Below are positions 1-6,665 of a stretch of 23,123 nucleotides of DNA, piece after piece. The notes beneath the pieces were generated by a model. The model saw nothing but the letters and a program-made list of their open reading frames with translations. It did no database searches and had not been told where the DNA came from. The DNA lies in the NCBI GenBank assembly GCA_964449565.1, contig CAYUZB010000058.1:1-23123 (forward strand). The letters are read 5' to 3'. Made by a program: the position numbers and the translations under genes. Origin of the DNA: Granulosicoccus sp964449565 (GTDB lineage: Bacteria; Pseudomonadota; Gammaproteobacteria; Granulosicoccales; Granulosicoccaceae). The stretch's first letter is position 1. Every line of letters starts with the position of its first letter.

Positions 1-827
1 TCTTCGCTCGAATCACTGACGTCGTTCGCTGTTTCATTAACAGGCCCTTGGTCCGACTCGTCAACACCGTGGCCACCAGCACCCTCGATGTTTATCTCAG
101 CGATTTCATTTTCCGTATCGCCCACATCGCCTGCGTTGGCTTCACCCACATCAGCTTCGCCCACGTCGGCTTCACTTGGGCCGGCCTCACCTGAGCCGTC
201 TGCTTCAAGCCCGGCCTCACCTGCGCCTGCCTCACTTTCGCCAGCCACACCTAAGCCCGCCACACCCATTTCAGCCGCGAGTGTTGCATCGATTTCTTCC
301 AGATCCTTGATCTCACTCAGTGGTGGCAACTCATCAAGTCGTTTCAGATTGAAGTAATCAAGGAATTGTCTGGTGGTACCGAGCAATGCTGGGCGACCGG
401 GTACTTCCTTGTGGCCGACTTCTTTCACCCATTCGCGTTCTTGTAATGTGCGGACAATGTTGGAGCTGACGGCGACGCCACGAATCTCTTCAATCTCACC
501 GCGGGTTATCGGTTGGCGATAGGCAATCAGTACGAGTGTTTCGAGCAAGGCACGTGAATAGCGCGGAGACTTTTCCGTAAACAGTCGCGATACCCAATGT
601 TCCATTGAACTTCGCGATTGCAGTCGCCAGCCGCTGGCAACTTCTATCAATTCGATACCACGACCTTCATAGGTCTTTTGCAACTCTTCGAGTTGCAACT
701 TGATCTCTTTGCGATCAGGTCGGTCGATATCGGATTCGAACAAGGCTTCGAGTTGTGCCACGCTCATTGCCCTTCCGGCAACAAGCAGACACGCCTCGAG
801 AATGTTTCGCGTTTGTTGGGCGTCCAT
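1..827 (-). CDS. scpB: Segregation and condensation protein B (partial, C-terminus beyond the window)
   Basis: ScpB binds the kleisin ScpA in the Smc-ScpAB condensin complex that compacts and helps segregate the chromosome. Reading leftward from the ATG at 827 gives 275 codons without a stop before the edge. The protein starts MDAQQTRNILEACLLVAGRA and has the two winged-helix parts typical of the family. The most recognisable motif is LIAYRQPITRGEIEEIRGV, followed by the segment ending VPGRPALLGTTRQFLDYFNL, all within about the first 160 residues. From about residue 186 the protein turns into a Glu/Ala/Gly tail built of five-residue units, which the usual ScpB of about 180-200 residues lacks. 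It starts 5 bp after the scpA stop, so the two are almost certainly co-transcribed. The family call is secure; the true length is unknown because the stop is outside the window. Confidence 0.95.
   Translation of the reverse strand, partial: MDAQQTRNILEACLLVAGRAMSVAQLEALFESDIDRPDRKEIKLQLEELQKTYEGRGIELIEVASGWRLQSRSSMEHWVSRLFTEKSPRYSRALLETLVLIAYRQPITRGEIEEIRGVAVSSNIVRTLQEREWVKEVGHKEVPGRPALLGTTRQFLDYFNLKRLDELPPLSEIKDLEEIDATLAAEMGVAGLGVAGESEAGAGEAGLEADGSGEAGPSEADVGEADVGEANAGDVGDTENEIAEINIEGAGGHGVDESDQGPVNETANDVSDSSE
124..273. repeat. 15-bp tandem array inside scpB (about 10 diverged units)
   Basis: From 124 to 273 the DNA falls into consecutive 15-bp units with no spacing. Examples on the plus strand are 139-153 gcttcacccacatca, 154-168 gcttcgcccacgtcg, 169-183 gcttcacttgggccg, 184-198 gcctcacctgagccg, 214-228 gcctcacctgcgcct and 244-258 gccacacctaagccc. 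Each unit codes five residues on the minus strand, such as SEADV, GEADV, GEANA and GEAGL. The array keeps the scpB frame and makes an acidic, glycine-rich and probably disordered tail at about residues 186-235. The units are imperfect, so the array is not a very recent expansion. Confidence 0.85.
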
Positions 828-832
828 CTGGA

Positions 833-1756
833 TTACTCAGGTAAGTCAATATGGGCAGCATCGTCGCCGCCCGCATTATTGTTGTCAGCGGGTACATCAT
901 CAGCACCATCCGGTGTGCCGGCCGCATCAGTTTCCACCGAAGCGTCGGAGGGGGTATCCACCGCTTCGCTTCGTGTCTTCAGGTAAATCGGTGCATATGG
1001 CTCGGCCTGCACGATGTCGATCAGCGACTCCTTGCACAACTCGAGAATCGCAAGGAAGGTAACGACAACACCGAGACGCCCTTCTTCGGGATTGAACAAG
1101 GTGGTAAATTCGCAGAAGTCACCGATCTGCAACGTCGTCAATACCGCTGACATTCGCGCGCGCACGGATAATGTCTCGCGGGCAATTTCGTGGTGACCGG
1201 CAAGATGGGCACGCTCTGCCACATCGCGCAGCGCCAGCATCAATTCCTTCAGGGTAATGTCAGGTAGCGGTAACTCGCGTTCAATGGTCGGCGCTTCGAC
1301 CTTCAATTGAAAGTTCTCACGCTCGATTCTTGGCATGCTTTCGATTGTCTCGGCGCCTTCCTTGATGCGTTCGTATTCTTGCAGGCGGCGAATCAGTTCA
1401 GCGCGCGGATCATCCTCATCATCACCGAGTTCGTCCATACGCGGCAGCAACATGCGCGACTTGATCTCGGCAAGCATGGCTGCCATGACCAGATATTCGG
1501 CAGCAAGCTCGAGACGCATGGTTTCCATCAGTCCGATGTACTTCATGTACTGCGCGGTAATTTCCGCAATCGGGATGTTGAGTATGTCGAGATTCTGGCG
1601 TTTGATCAGGTACAACAAGAGATCAAGCGGCCCTTCGAACGCATCGAGAAAGACTTCGAGCGCATCGGGAGGGATATACAGATCAAGCGGTAGCTGTGTG
1701 AACGGCTCGCCTTTTACCAGCGCGATTGGGTCACCTTCAGGTTGATCTGCGTGCAT
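833..1756 (-). CDS. scpA: Segregation and condensation protein A (kleisin)
   Basis: ScpA is the kleisin subunit that bridges the Smc heads and recruits the ScpB dimer. The 307-residue product has the signature FEGPLDLLLYLIKRQNLDI near residues 40-58. The second conserved helix, EYLVMAAMLAEIKSRMLLP, lies around residues 87-105. A C-terminal winged-helix segment follows (GRLGVVVTFLAILELCKESL). After about residue 260 comes an acidic tail rich in Asp, Ala and Asn that is not part of the conserved fold. The ATG at 1756 is followed by an N-terminal extension of about 38 residues before the conserved core, which is common in gammaproteobacterial ScpA. It lies 30 bp after yciO and 5 bp before scpB, consistent with a yciO-scpA-scpB operon. 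Confidence 0.97.
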   Translation of the reverse strand: MHADQPEGDPIALVKGEPFTQLPLDLYIPPDALEVFLDAFEGPLDLLLYLIKRQNLDILNIPIAEITAQYMKYIGLMETMRLELAAEYLVMAAMLAEIKSRMLLPRMDELGDDEDDPRAELIRRLQEYERIKEGAETIESMPRIERENFQLKVEAPTIERELPLPDITLKELMLALRDVAERAHLAGHHEIARETLSVRARMSAVLTTLQIGDFCEFTTLFNPEEGRLGVVVTFLAILELCKESLIDIVQAEPYAPIYLKTRSEAVDTPSDASVETDAAGTPDGADDVPADNNNAGGDDAAHIDLPE

Positions 1757-1786
1757 GGAGGGCTCCGAGTTTGCCTGATTATACCG

Positions 1787-2410
1787 CTATTCCATGAAGC
1801 TCAACTCACCTCTGCCGTGTCGCGCTATCTCGATTCCACCCTTGTCATCAAAGGCAAGCACCGTAGTCGGTTCAAAACCGCAATTTCCCCCATCTATAAC
1901 CAGATCGACATGCTTCTGCAGCGCTTCACGTATGTCGATCGCGTCGGTCTCAGGAAGCTCATTGTCGGGCAGGATCAAGGTGCTGCTCATCATCGGTTCG
2001 CCGAGATCCTCAAGCAAGGCCTGACAGATCGCATTGTCCGGAACACGAATACCGATGGTTTTTCTTTTCGGGTTTTGCAAGCGTCGCGGCACTTCACTGG
2101 TGGCCTTGAGAATGAAAGTATAGGGGCCTGGCGTGAGCATTTTTAACGTTCGATACGTCGGGTTGTCTACCCGGGCGTAGTTGGAAATATCCGTCAGGTC
2201 TCGGCAGACCAGTGTGAAATTATGTTTGGCATCGGTACGCCGGATGCGGGCGATGCGTTCCATCGCCTGCTTGTCGCCGACGAGGCAGCCAAGCGCATAG
2301 CAGGAATCGGTCGGATACACGACCACACCCCCGTCGCGGATAATCGCCACAGCTTGTCCGACCAGCCGTCGCTGAGGGTTGTCGGGGTGGATGTCGAAAT
2401 ACTGGCTCAT
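1787..2410 (-). CDS. yciO: YciO family (Sua5/YrdC-related) protein
   Basis: The 207-residue product is an ortholog of Escherichia coli YciO, about 206 residues long. It belongs to the Sua5/YrdC/YciO fold whose better-known members make threonylcarbamoyl-adenylate for tRNA t6A; YciO's own role is not settled. Visible hallmarks are MSQYFDIHPDNPQRRL at the start, VVVYPTDSCYALGC (residues about 30-43), the HNFTLVCRDL segment, and KRKTIGIRVPDN in the middle. The frame stays open to an upstream ATG at 2464, but I chose 2410 because MSQ-F-IHPDNPQ-RL is the conserved N-terminus and the extra 18 residues resemble nothing in the family. It heads the yciO-scpA-scpB operon. A TACAAT -10-like hexamer lies on the minus strand at 2434-2439. 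Confidence 0.93.
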   Translation of the reverse strand: MSQYFDIHPDNPQRRLVGQAVAIIRDGGVVVYPTDSCYALGCLVGDKQAMERIARIRRTDAKHNFTLVCRDLTDISNYARVDNPTYRTLKMLTPGPYTFILKATSEVPRRLQNPKRKTIGIRVPDNAICQALLEDLGEPMMSSTLILPDNELPETDAIDIREALQKHVDLVIDGGNCGFEPTTVLAFDDKGGIEIARHGRGELSFME

Positions 2411-2518
2411 TGTTGACTTTTGACCATGCAAGAATTGTAGCCCGTTGCGGTGCGGAGCTTGCATGGTCTTGAGGATCAGCCCTTATCCCGGCACATGATT
2501 CGACCTGAGGACAACAAT
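2411..2518. promoter_or_regulatory. Divergent promoter region with a perfect 11-bp inverted repeat (2422-2432 / 2458-2468)
   Basis: This 108-bp region separates yciO (leftward) from the peptidyl-prolyl isomerase gene (rightward). GACCATGCAAG at 2422-2432 is repeated as its exact reverse complement CTTGCATGGTC at 2458-2468, with 25 bp between the arms. A leftward -10-like TACAAT (plus-strand positions 2434-2439) sits between the arms, so one arm would lie near the start of transcription and the other near -35. A rightward TTGACT (2413-2418) followed 16 bp later by TTGTAG is a weak candidate promoter for the isomerase. The repeat is seen directly; an operator or hairpin role is inference. The isomerase ribosome-binding site GAGG is at 2507-2510. 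Confidence 0.5.
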
Positions 2519-3346
2519 ATGGCCGCTTTACGACACACATCAAAGGCGCGCGGGCGACTCGCTCAGCGCATTTTCCCGCTTGCGCTCGCGGCAAGCTGTT
2601 TCACGTTCGGCAACGCCCACGCCCAGAGCACCTTGCCGGAAGGCGTCAGTGCCACGGTCAATGGCGAGCCGGTCCACACCGAAACGGTTGACACGATCCT
2701 GAGACAATTCGAGGCGAACGACCAGGCCGCGGACGACGCTCGTATTCTCGAAGAAATCATCAATATGCACGTGCTGACACAGCAGGCCGAGAAACTGGAA
2801 CTCGACCAGGATCCGGAAGTCGCAGCCGCACTCAAGCTGCAATATGTGCAGACAATGGCGAATGCCTACCTTACCCGCTTATCCGAAGATATCGATATTC
2901 CGGACGAAGATATACGCGCCATGTACGACGAGCAGGTTGCCGCATTGGAAGTTAATGAATTTCGTGCCAGCCATATTCTTCTGGAAACAAAAGAAGAGGC
3001 GGACAAGATATTGAAGCTGCTGAATGACGGCAGTGACTTTGGCGAACTGGCGACTGAGCATTCAATAGATATTGTTGTTGACAGCGGAGGTGACCTTGGC
3101 TGGTTTCAACAAGGCGATATGGTTAACGAGTTTTACTACGCAGTCAAAGTGATGGAAGTTGGCGCCATTTCAGAAGCACCGGTCAAAACCGAGTTCGGTT
3201 ACCACGTCATTCATTTGGTCGACTCACGTGCTGCAAAAGCGCCTGACTTTGAATCCGTCAAGGCTGGCATCGTTGATCTGGCGACGCGCGCGAAGATCAC
3301 CGAAGTTATGGATAATCTGGTCAGTGAAGCGGATATTGTTCGCTAA
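2519..3346 (+). CDS. Exported parvulin-type (PpiC/SurA-like) peptidyl-prolyl cis-trans isomerase
   Basis: This is a 275-residue periplasmic foldase of the parvulin family, which catalyses cis-trans isomerisation of prolyl bonds and helps fold exported proteins. The N-terminus has basic residues, then a hydrophobic stretch (FPLALAASCFTFGNAHA) and an AHA-Q cleavage site near residue 35. Residues about 45-145 form a SurA/PrsA-like helical chaperone part (ATVNGEPV, then NMHVLTQQAEKLEL). The parvulin domain spans about 148-236, with FRASHILLETKEEADKIL, SGGDLGWFQQGDMVNEF and KTEFGYHVIHL. The ATG at 2519 is preceded at 8 nt by GAGG; in-frame starts at 2450 and 2495 would put a non-signal extension ahead of the signal peptide. 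Its stop codon overlaps that of the convergent glycerate kinase. I could not assign a specific paralog name. Confidence 0.9.
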   Translation: MAALRHTSKARGRLAQRIFPLALAASCFTFGNAHAQSTLPEGVSATVNGEPVHTETVDTILRQFEANDQAADDARILEEIINMHVLTQQAEKLELDQDPEVAAALKLQYVQTMANAYLTRLSEDIDIPDEDIRAMYDEQVAALEVNEFRASHILLETKEEADKILKLLNDGSDFGELATEHSIDIVVDSGGDLGWFQQGDMVNEFYYAVKVMEVGAISEAPVKTEFGYHVIHLVDSRAAKAPDFESVKAGIVDLATRAKITEVMDNLVSEADIVR

Positions 3347-4548
3347 GGCTCGCCAACAATAGCAATCACAAGGTCCATGACATTGGTCCCTGTAGGCCCC
3401 GTTGTCAGAAGTGCGTCCAGCGCTTCGAGACAGCTACCTGCGTCGGCGCGGGCAAGATAATCTTGTATATCGAGTTGCAATGCCGCAGCTCGAACAGCAG
3501 TCGCATCATCAACACAACCGCCGGCGTCATCGGTCGGACCATCGGTCCCATCGGTGCCGCCAACCAGAACGGTCATCGGCCCTGCGCAGGCAGTTTGTCG
3601 TTGATCCAGTTTGCTTGCCAGCGCCAGCGCTAGATGCTGGTTACGCCCTCCACGCCCAGGCTTTCTCGGCAGTGCGATGGTCGGTTCTCCACCCCAGATA
3701 TAAACACCGGGCCTTGTCGCCTGCGTCAGTACATCGCAAACGCGCGGAACAACGTCATCCATCAAGCCATCGATGGTGCCATTGGCTTGCACAACATCCA
3801 GACCCAAGTCCCTTGCAGCCTGGGCAACCGCAGCCTGGGCAATCGCATTCGAGGCGACGATATGCGATTCGACCTTGCGCCAGATGGGATTGTCCTCTGG
3901 CATATCGTTATCGGCATCGGGGATCATGAGTCCGGAACCGATATCCTTTAAATGATCACCCGGAACATCGCTGATCAGCAACTGCGTAACCTGGCAACCG
4001 GATAAATAACGGGCGAGACGTCCGCCTTTGATGCGTGACAGTGCTCTCCTTTGGCGATTCATCTCCCCAATCGCAGCACCACTGGCCAGTAGTGACTCGG
4101 TCGTGGCTGTAAGCGTGTCGAGCGTTTCACCGTCAAGCAGATGTTCAACCAGCGCGGAGCTGCCGCCAGAGATCAGCATCAGCAGATGATCGCCTGCCGG
4201 AACGGCTTTGATATATTCGGTGAGTCTGGCCCCCGCTGCGATAGATGCGGCATCAGGCACAGGATGGCCCGACTCATGCCATTCAATGCGCGGATCAGAC
4301 TTGATCCGGTCACCGGCATGTCCGTGTTTGGTGATGACAAGCGCGCTGGACAAGGCATCACCGAGCCTATCCATTGCGCCAACGCACATGCTGTCGGCAG
4401 CTTTACCGATGGCGACGAGCTGTATGCGCGCAGGGCATGGCCAATCTGACAGAAACCGCTCAACAGCTCTGTCTCCCCTGACCGATTGCACACCCGCGTG
4501 AAAAAGTGTCCGCACCAGTTCGTGTGATCTTGTGCGTAGCAAGTGCAT
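3343..4548 (-). CDS. Glycerate 2-kinase (MOFRL family, GckA/TtuD type)
   Basis: Members of this family phosphorylate D-glycerate to 2-phosphoglycerate with ATP, feeding glyoxylate, tartronate or serine-derived carbon into lower glycolysis. In the 401-residue product the N-terminal lysine motif AIGKAADSM gives Lys49, matching the lysine proposed as catalytic in characterised homologs. ISGGSSALVE (about 126-135) and SDVPGDHLKDIGSG (about 193-206) follow. The C-terminal MOFRL part has GRGGRNQHLALALA (298-311) and GTDGTDGPTDDAGG (331-344). It ends with the conserved TTGPTGTNVMDL. The ATG at 4548 lies 83 bp after the metZ stop, just beyond the duplicated metZ ends, and I see no strong ribosome-binding site. 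The stop codon overlaps that of the isomerase gene running the other way. Residues 236-245 carry a five-residue duplication. GckA and TtuD cannot be told apart here. Confidence 0.92.
   Translation of the reverse strand: MHLLRTRSHELVRTLFHAGVQSVRGDRAVERFLSDWPCPARIQLVAIGKAADSMCVGAMDRLGDALSSALVITKHGHAGDRIKSDPRIEWHESGHPVPDAASIAAGARLTEYIKAVPAGDHLLMLISGGSSALVEHLLDGETLDTLTATTESLLASGAAIGEMNRQRRALSRIKGGRLARYLSGCQVTQLLISDVPGDHLKDIGSGLMIPDADNDMPEDNPIWRKVESHIVASNAIAQAAVAQAARDLGLDVVQANGTIDGLMDDVVPRVCDVLTQATRPGVYIWGGEPTIALPRKPGRGGRNQHLALALASKLDQRQTACAGPMTVLVGGTDGTDGPTDDAGGCVDDATAVRAAALQLDIQDYLARADAGSCLEALDALLTTGPTGTNVMDLVIAIVGEP
3815..3844. repeat. Two-copy 15-bp tandem duplication inside the glycerate kinase gene
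   Basis: Positions 3815-3829 (gcagcctgggcaacc) and 3830-3844 (gcagcctgggcaatc) differ at one base. On the minus strand they code the doubled pentapeptide in IAQAAVAQAA, at about residues 236-245 of the kinase. The near identity suggests a fairly recent duplication. It keeps the reading frame and lies in a helix-like, alanine-rich part of the protein. Confidence 0.85.
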
Positions 4549-4555
4549 CTAGCCG

Positions 4556-4660
4556 GCGAACATCAGACTTGTGCCAATGCGCGATCCAGAGGCGAACAGA
4601 TTTGCGCCAATGCACGATCCAGAGGCAAACATCAGATTTGCGCCAATGCACGATCCAGAT
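4556..4660. repeat. Three tandem copies (36, 33, 36 bp) of the metZ 3' end
   Basis: Units are 4556-4591, 4592-4624 and 4625-4660. The last one overlaps the end of metZ and codes its terminal LDRALAQI plus the TGA stop. The two others continue downstream of metZ in transcription order and repeat the same codons in the same frame. The middle unit is 3 bp shorter, and in the metZ frame this removes exactly the stop codon (CAAATCTGTTCG instead of CAAATCTGATGT). The third unit again has a TGA. The array fills most of the 83-bp gap between metZ and the glycerate kinase gene, which starts only 8 bp past its end. Confidence 0.9.
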
Positions 4661-5825
4661 CGGTTTGAATGTCGACAACATCCTCCAGACCGACCGCAAG
4701 ACGTATCAGGTTCTCGTGGATACCGGCCGCCTGTCGATCCTCTTCACTCATACGCCCGTGTGTCGTTGACGCAGGATGAGTAATCGTGGTTCGCGAGTCA
4801 CCGAGGTTAGCGGTTATCGAACAGAGCTTGACCGCATCAACGACGCGCCAGGCTTCCTTTTGCTTGCCGCGCACTTCAAAAGACACAATACCGCCACCAC
4901 TTGTCTGTTGAGCATCGACCAGTGACCGCTGTGGATGGTTGGCAAGACCCGGATAATAAACGTGGTCAATTGCCGGATGAGATGTCAACCATTGCGCGAT
5001 GGTCGCAGCATTCCGGGAATGTTGTTGCATGCGAATGTGCAAGGTCTCAAGACCCTTGAGGAAAACCCAGGCATTGAATGGACTCATACAAGGTCCGCCG
5101 CTTCGCATGAAAGGCATCAGCTCATCCATCAAATCCTGTGTACCCACCAGCGCGCCACCGACACAACGCCCCTGACCATCAAGGTATTTGGTGGCGGAAT
5201 GGACAATAACATCAGCACCCAATGCCGCCGGCTGCTGCAACGCCGGTGTACAGAAGCAATTATCAACAGCGAGTCGTGCATCAACACTATGTGCCAGGTC
5301 AGCCATCGCCTTGATGTCGGCAATTTCGGTTAACGGATTGGTCGGTGTTTCAAGGAAGAGATATTTTGTCGATGTAGTCACCAGTGGTGCCCAATTCTCG
5401 ACTGAAAGACCGTCCGCCCAATTTACCTTGATGCCATAGCGCGGCAGGAAATTTTGCAACAGATTGACGGTACTGCCAAACATATTGCGACTGGCGATAA
5501 TTTCATCGCCTTGACGCAAGGTGCCGAGCATCAGCATCATCGTCGCGGCCATACCGGAGGCGGTTGCCATACCCGCTTCACACTGCTCCATGGCGGCCAA
5601 TCGTTTTTCGAATATCTGTACGGTCGGATTGGTAAAGCGTGAATAGATCGGGCCGGGTTCCTTGCCGCTAAAGCGACGAGCAGCCTCTTCGGCTGATGCG
5701 AATACGAAGCTCGATGTGGTCATGATCGGCTCGGCGTGCTCACCAAAGGCACTACGCTCGAAACCGGCACGTACCGCTTGCGTGGTGACTGACCAATCAG
5801 GGTTGTCTTCGGCGCTGTAGCTCAT
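4632..5825 (-). CDS. metZ: O-succinylhomoserine sulfhydrylase
   Basis: MetZ is a PLP enzyme that makes homocysteine directly from O-succinylhomoserine and sulfide in methionine synthesis. The 397-residue product has the Cys/Met-metabolism PLP fold throughout. IYSRFTNPTVQIFEKRLAAME lies near residues 60-80 and ETPTNPLTEIADI near 159-171. The Schiff-base lysine is Lys213 in HSATKYLDGQGR. The WSVTTQAVRAG start and the C-terminal NLIRLAVGLEDVVDIQTDL segment are typical of MetZ rather than MetB or MetY. In Pseudomonas metZ follows purF directly; here about 3.5 kb of plus-strand genes separate them. The terminal 12 codons are duplicated downstream. It is transcribed away from the divergent gene at 5907. 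Confidence 0.93.
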   Translation of the reverse strand: MSYSAEDNPDWSVTTQAVRAGFERSAFGEHAEPIMTTSSFVFASAEEAARRFSGKEPGPIYSRFTNPTVQIFEKRLAAMEQCEAGMATASGMAATMMLMLGTLRQGDEIIASRNMFGSTVNLLQNFLPRYGIKVNWADGLSVENWAPLVTTSTKYLFLETPTNPLTEIADIKAMADLAHSVDARLAVDNCFCTPALQQPAALGADVIVHSATKYLDGQGRCVGGALVGTQDLMDELMPFMRSGGPCMSPFNAWVFLKGLETLHIRMQQHSRNAATIAQWLTSHPAIDHVYYPGLANHPQRSLVDAQQTSGGGIVSFEVRGKQKEAWRVVDAVKLCSITANLGDSRTTITHPASTTHGRMSEEDRQAAGIHENLIRLAVGLEDVVDIQTDLDRALAQI

Positions 5826-5906
5826 CGGAAATCAAGATTCATATTTGTCGCGTTATCCGTATGTTACGTTATACTTGTAACAACTGTTCAAACGGCTCGC
5901 GGCTTC
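5826..5906. promoter_or_regulatory. Divergent metZ / exported-protein intergenic region
   Basis: These 81 bp must hold the start signals of metZ (leftward) and of the rightward block. A rightward TATACT (5870-5875) preceded 19 bp upstream by TTGTCG (5845-5850) is the best candidate promoter. On the minus strand TTGAAC (5886-5891) and TAACAT, 19 bp apart, could serve metZ. A small dyad GTTAC / GTAAC brackets the rightward -10. No SAM-responsive riboswitch can be made out in this short leader. All assignments are by eye. Confidence 0.35.
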
Positions 5907-6665
5907 GTGCACCTGTCGATAGATCGACTCCCCTTGCTACTGATTTTTTCCATGACATCTCATGGGGCTATCCCGTCGACCATGACGGCATCTGAATGTC
6001 TGGCGCAGCTCGATGCCGCCGTAAACTTGGCACTTGAACCCGATCTTGCCGCAGCGACTGAACAACTCGAAGCATTGGCAAGCGTCTGCGAGCATGTGCC
6101 TCAGATTCAGCACAATCTGGGTGTCCTGGCCGCGATGGACAATCGCTTGCCGGAGGCCATCAGTTACCTGGAAGCATCGGTCGCTGCTGACCCGAGGGCA
6201 TCACTCAGTGTGAGTCATCTACAGGATATTTTCCGCTACCGCGCCAGTGTTGCTTATGCCAGCGCTCTGAACACCAGGACCAAGGCCGCAGAACCCGAGT
6301 ATGTGTTTCAGGATTCATCGGATCAGAATAGTGACAGCCTGCGCTTGCAACGGGAACGTGCGGAACTCCACACGGTAGAGACTATCGAATACGAGCTATA
6401 TGCCTGGTGGCAGACTCGACATGATGAACGTCAGGATGTTCGGGAACACTACGTTGCAAACTATCCTGAGGTATCAATCGTACAAGCAATTGAGCGTTTT
6501 GGCGATGTTGGCTGGGGTGACATTAAGCGTGACATAAGCTTTACTCAAGAGGATGCCGTTGTTGTCCTCTCTGATGTGAGTCGTGAAGATGCGTCCGAAA
6601 AAAACCTACTGTTGATGAGACTTGAAGGCAATCGATGGAAAATCTACCAGGAAACGTCGCTTTGA
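5907..6665 (+). CDS. Exported helical-repeat protein with a C-terminal NTF2-like domain (function unknown)
   Basis: The 252-residue product is not a family I can name. It begins with a short hydrophobic leader (LPLLLIFSM) consistent with export. Next comes a segment that reads like tetratricopeptide helices: the part around residues 30-100 includes QIQHNLGVLAAMDNRLPEAI, then YLEASVAADPRASLSV. The last 90 residues (from about ELYAWWQTRHDERQDVREHY to RWKIYQETSL) resemble the NTF2/SnoaL-like domain found at the end of Csd6-type L,D-peptidases. The next gene carries the same type of domain at its own C-terminus. The start is GTG at 5907; the ATG 15 codons later would remove the leader. Its 3' end overlaps the next gene by 31 bp. 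A periplasmic partner of the neighbouring peptidoglycan enzyme is inference only. Confidence 0.7.
   Translation: MHLSIDRLPLLLIFSMTSHGAIPSTMTASECLAQLDAAVNLALEPDLAAATEQLEALASVCEHVPQIQHNLGVLAAMDNRLPEAISYLEASVAADPRASLSVSHLQDIFRYRASVAYASALNTRTKAAEPEYVFQDSSDQNSDSLRLQRERAELHTVETIEYELYAWWQTRHDERQDVREHYVANYPEVSIVQAIERFGDVGWGDIKRDISFTQEDAVVVLSDVSREDASEKNLLLMRLEGNRWKIYQETSL

Noticed and set aside
88..357. 89-codon plus-strand Ala/Ser/Pro repeat protein
   Set aside because: It is the antisense reading of the scpB 15-bp array; the ScpB frame is continuous through the region.
3402..3929. 175-codon plus-strand frame opposite the glycerate kinase
   Set aside because: It is Arg/His/Pro-rich shadow coding; the minus strand holds complete MOFRL motifs.
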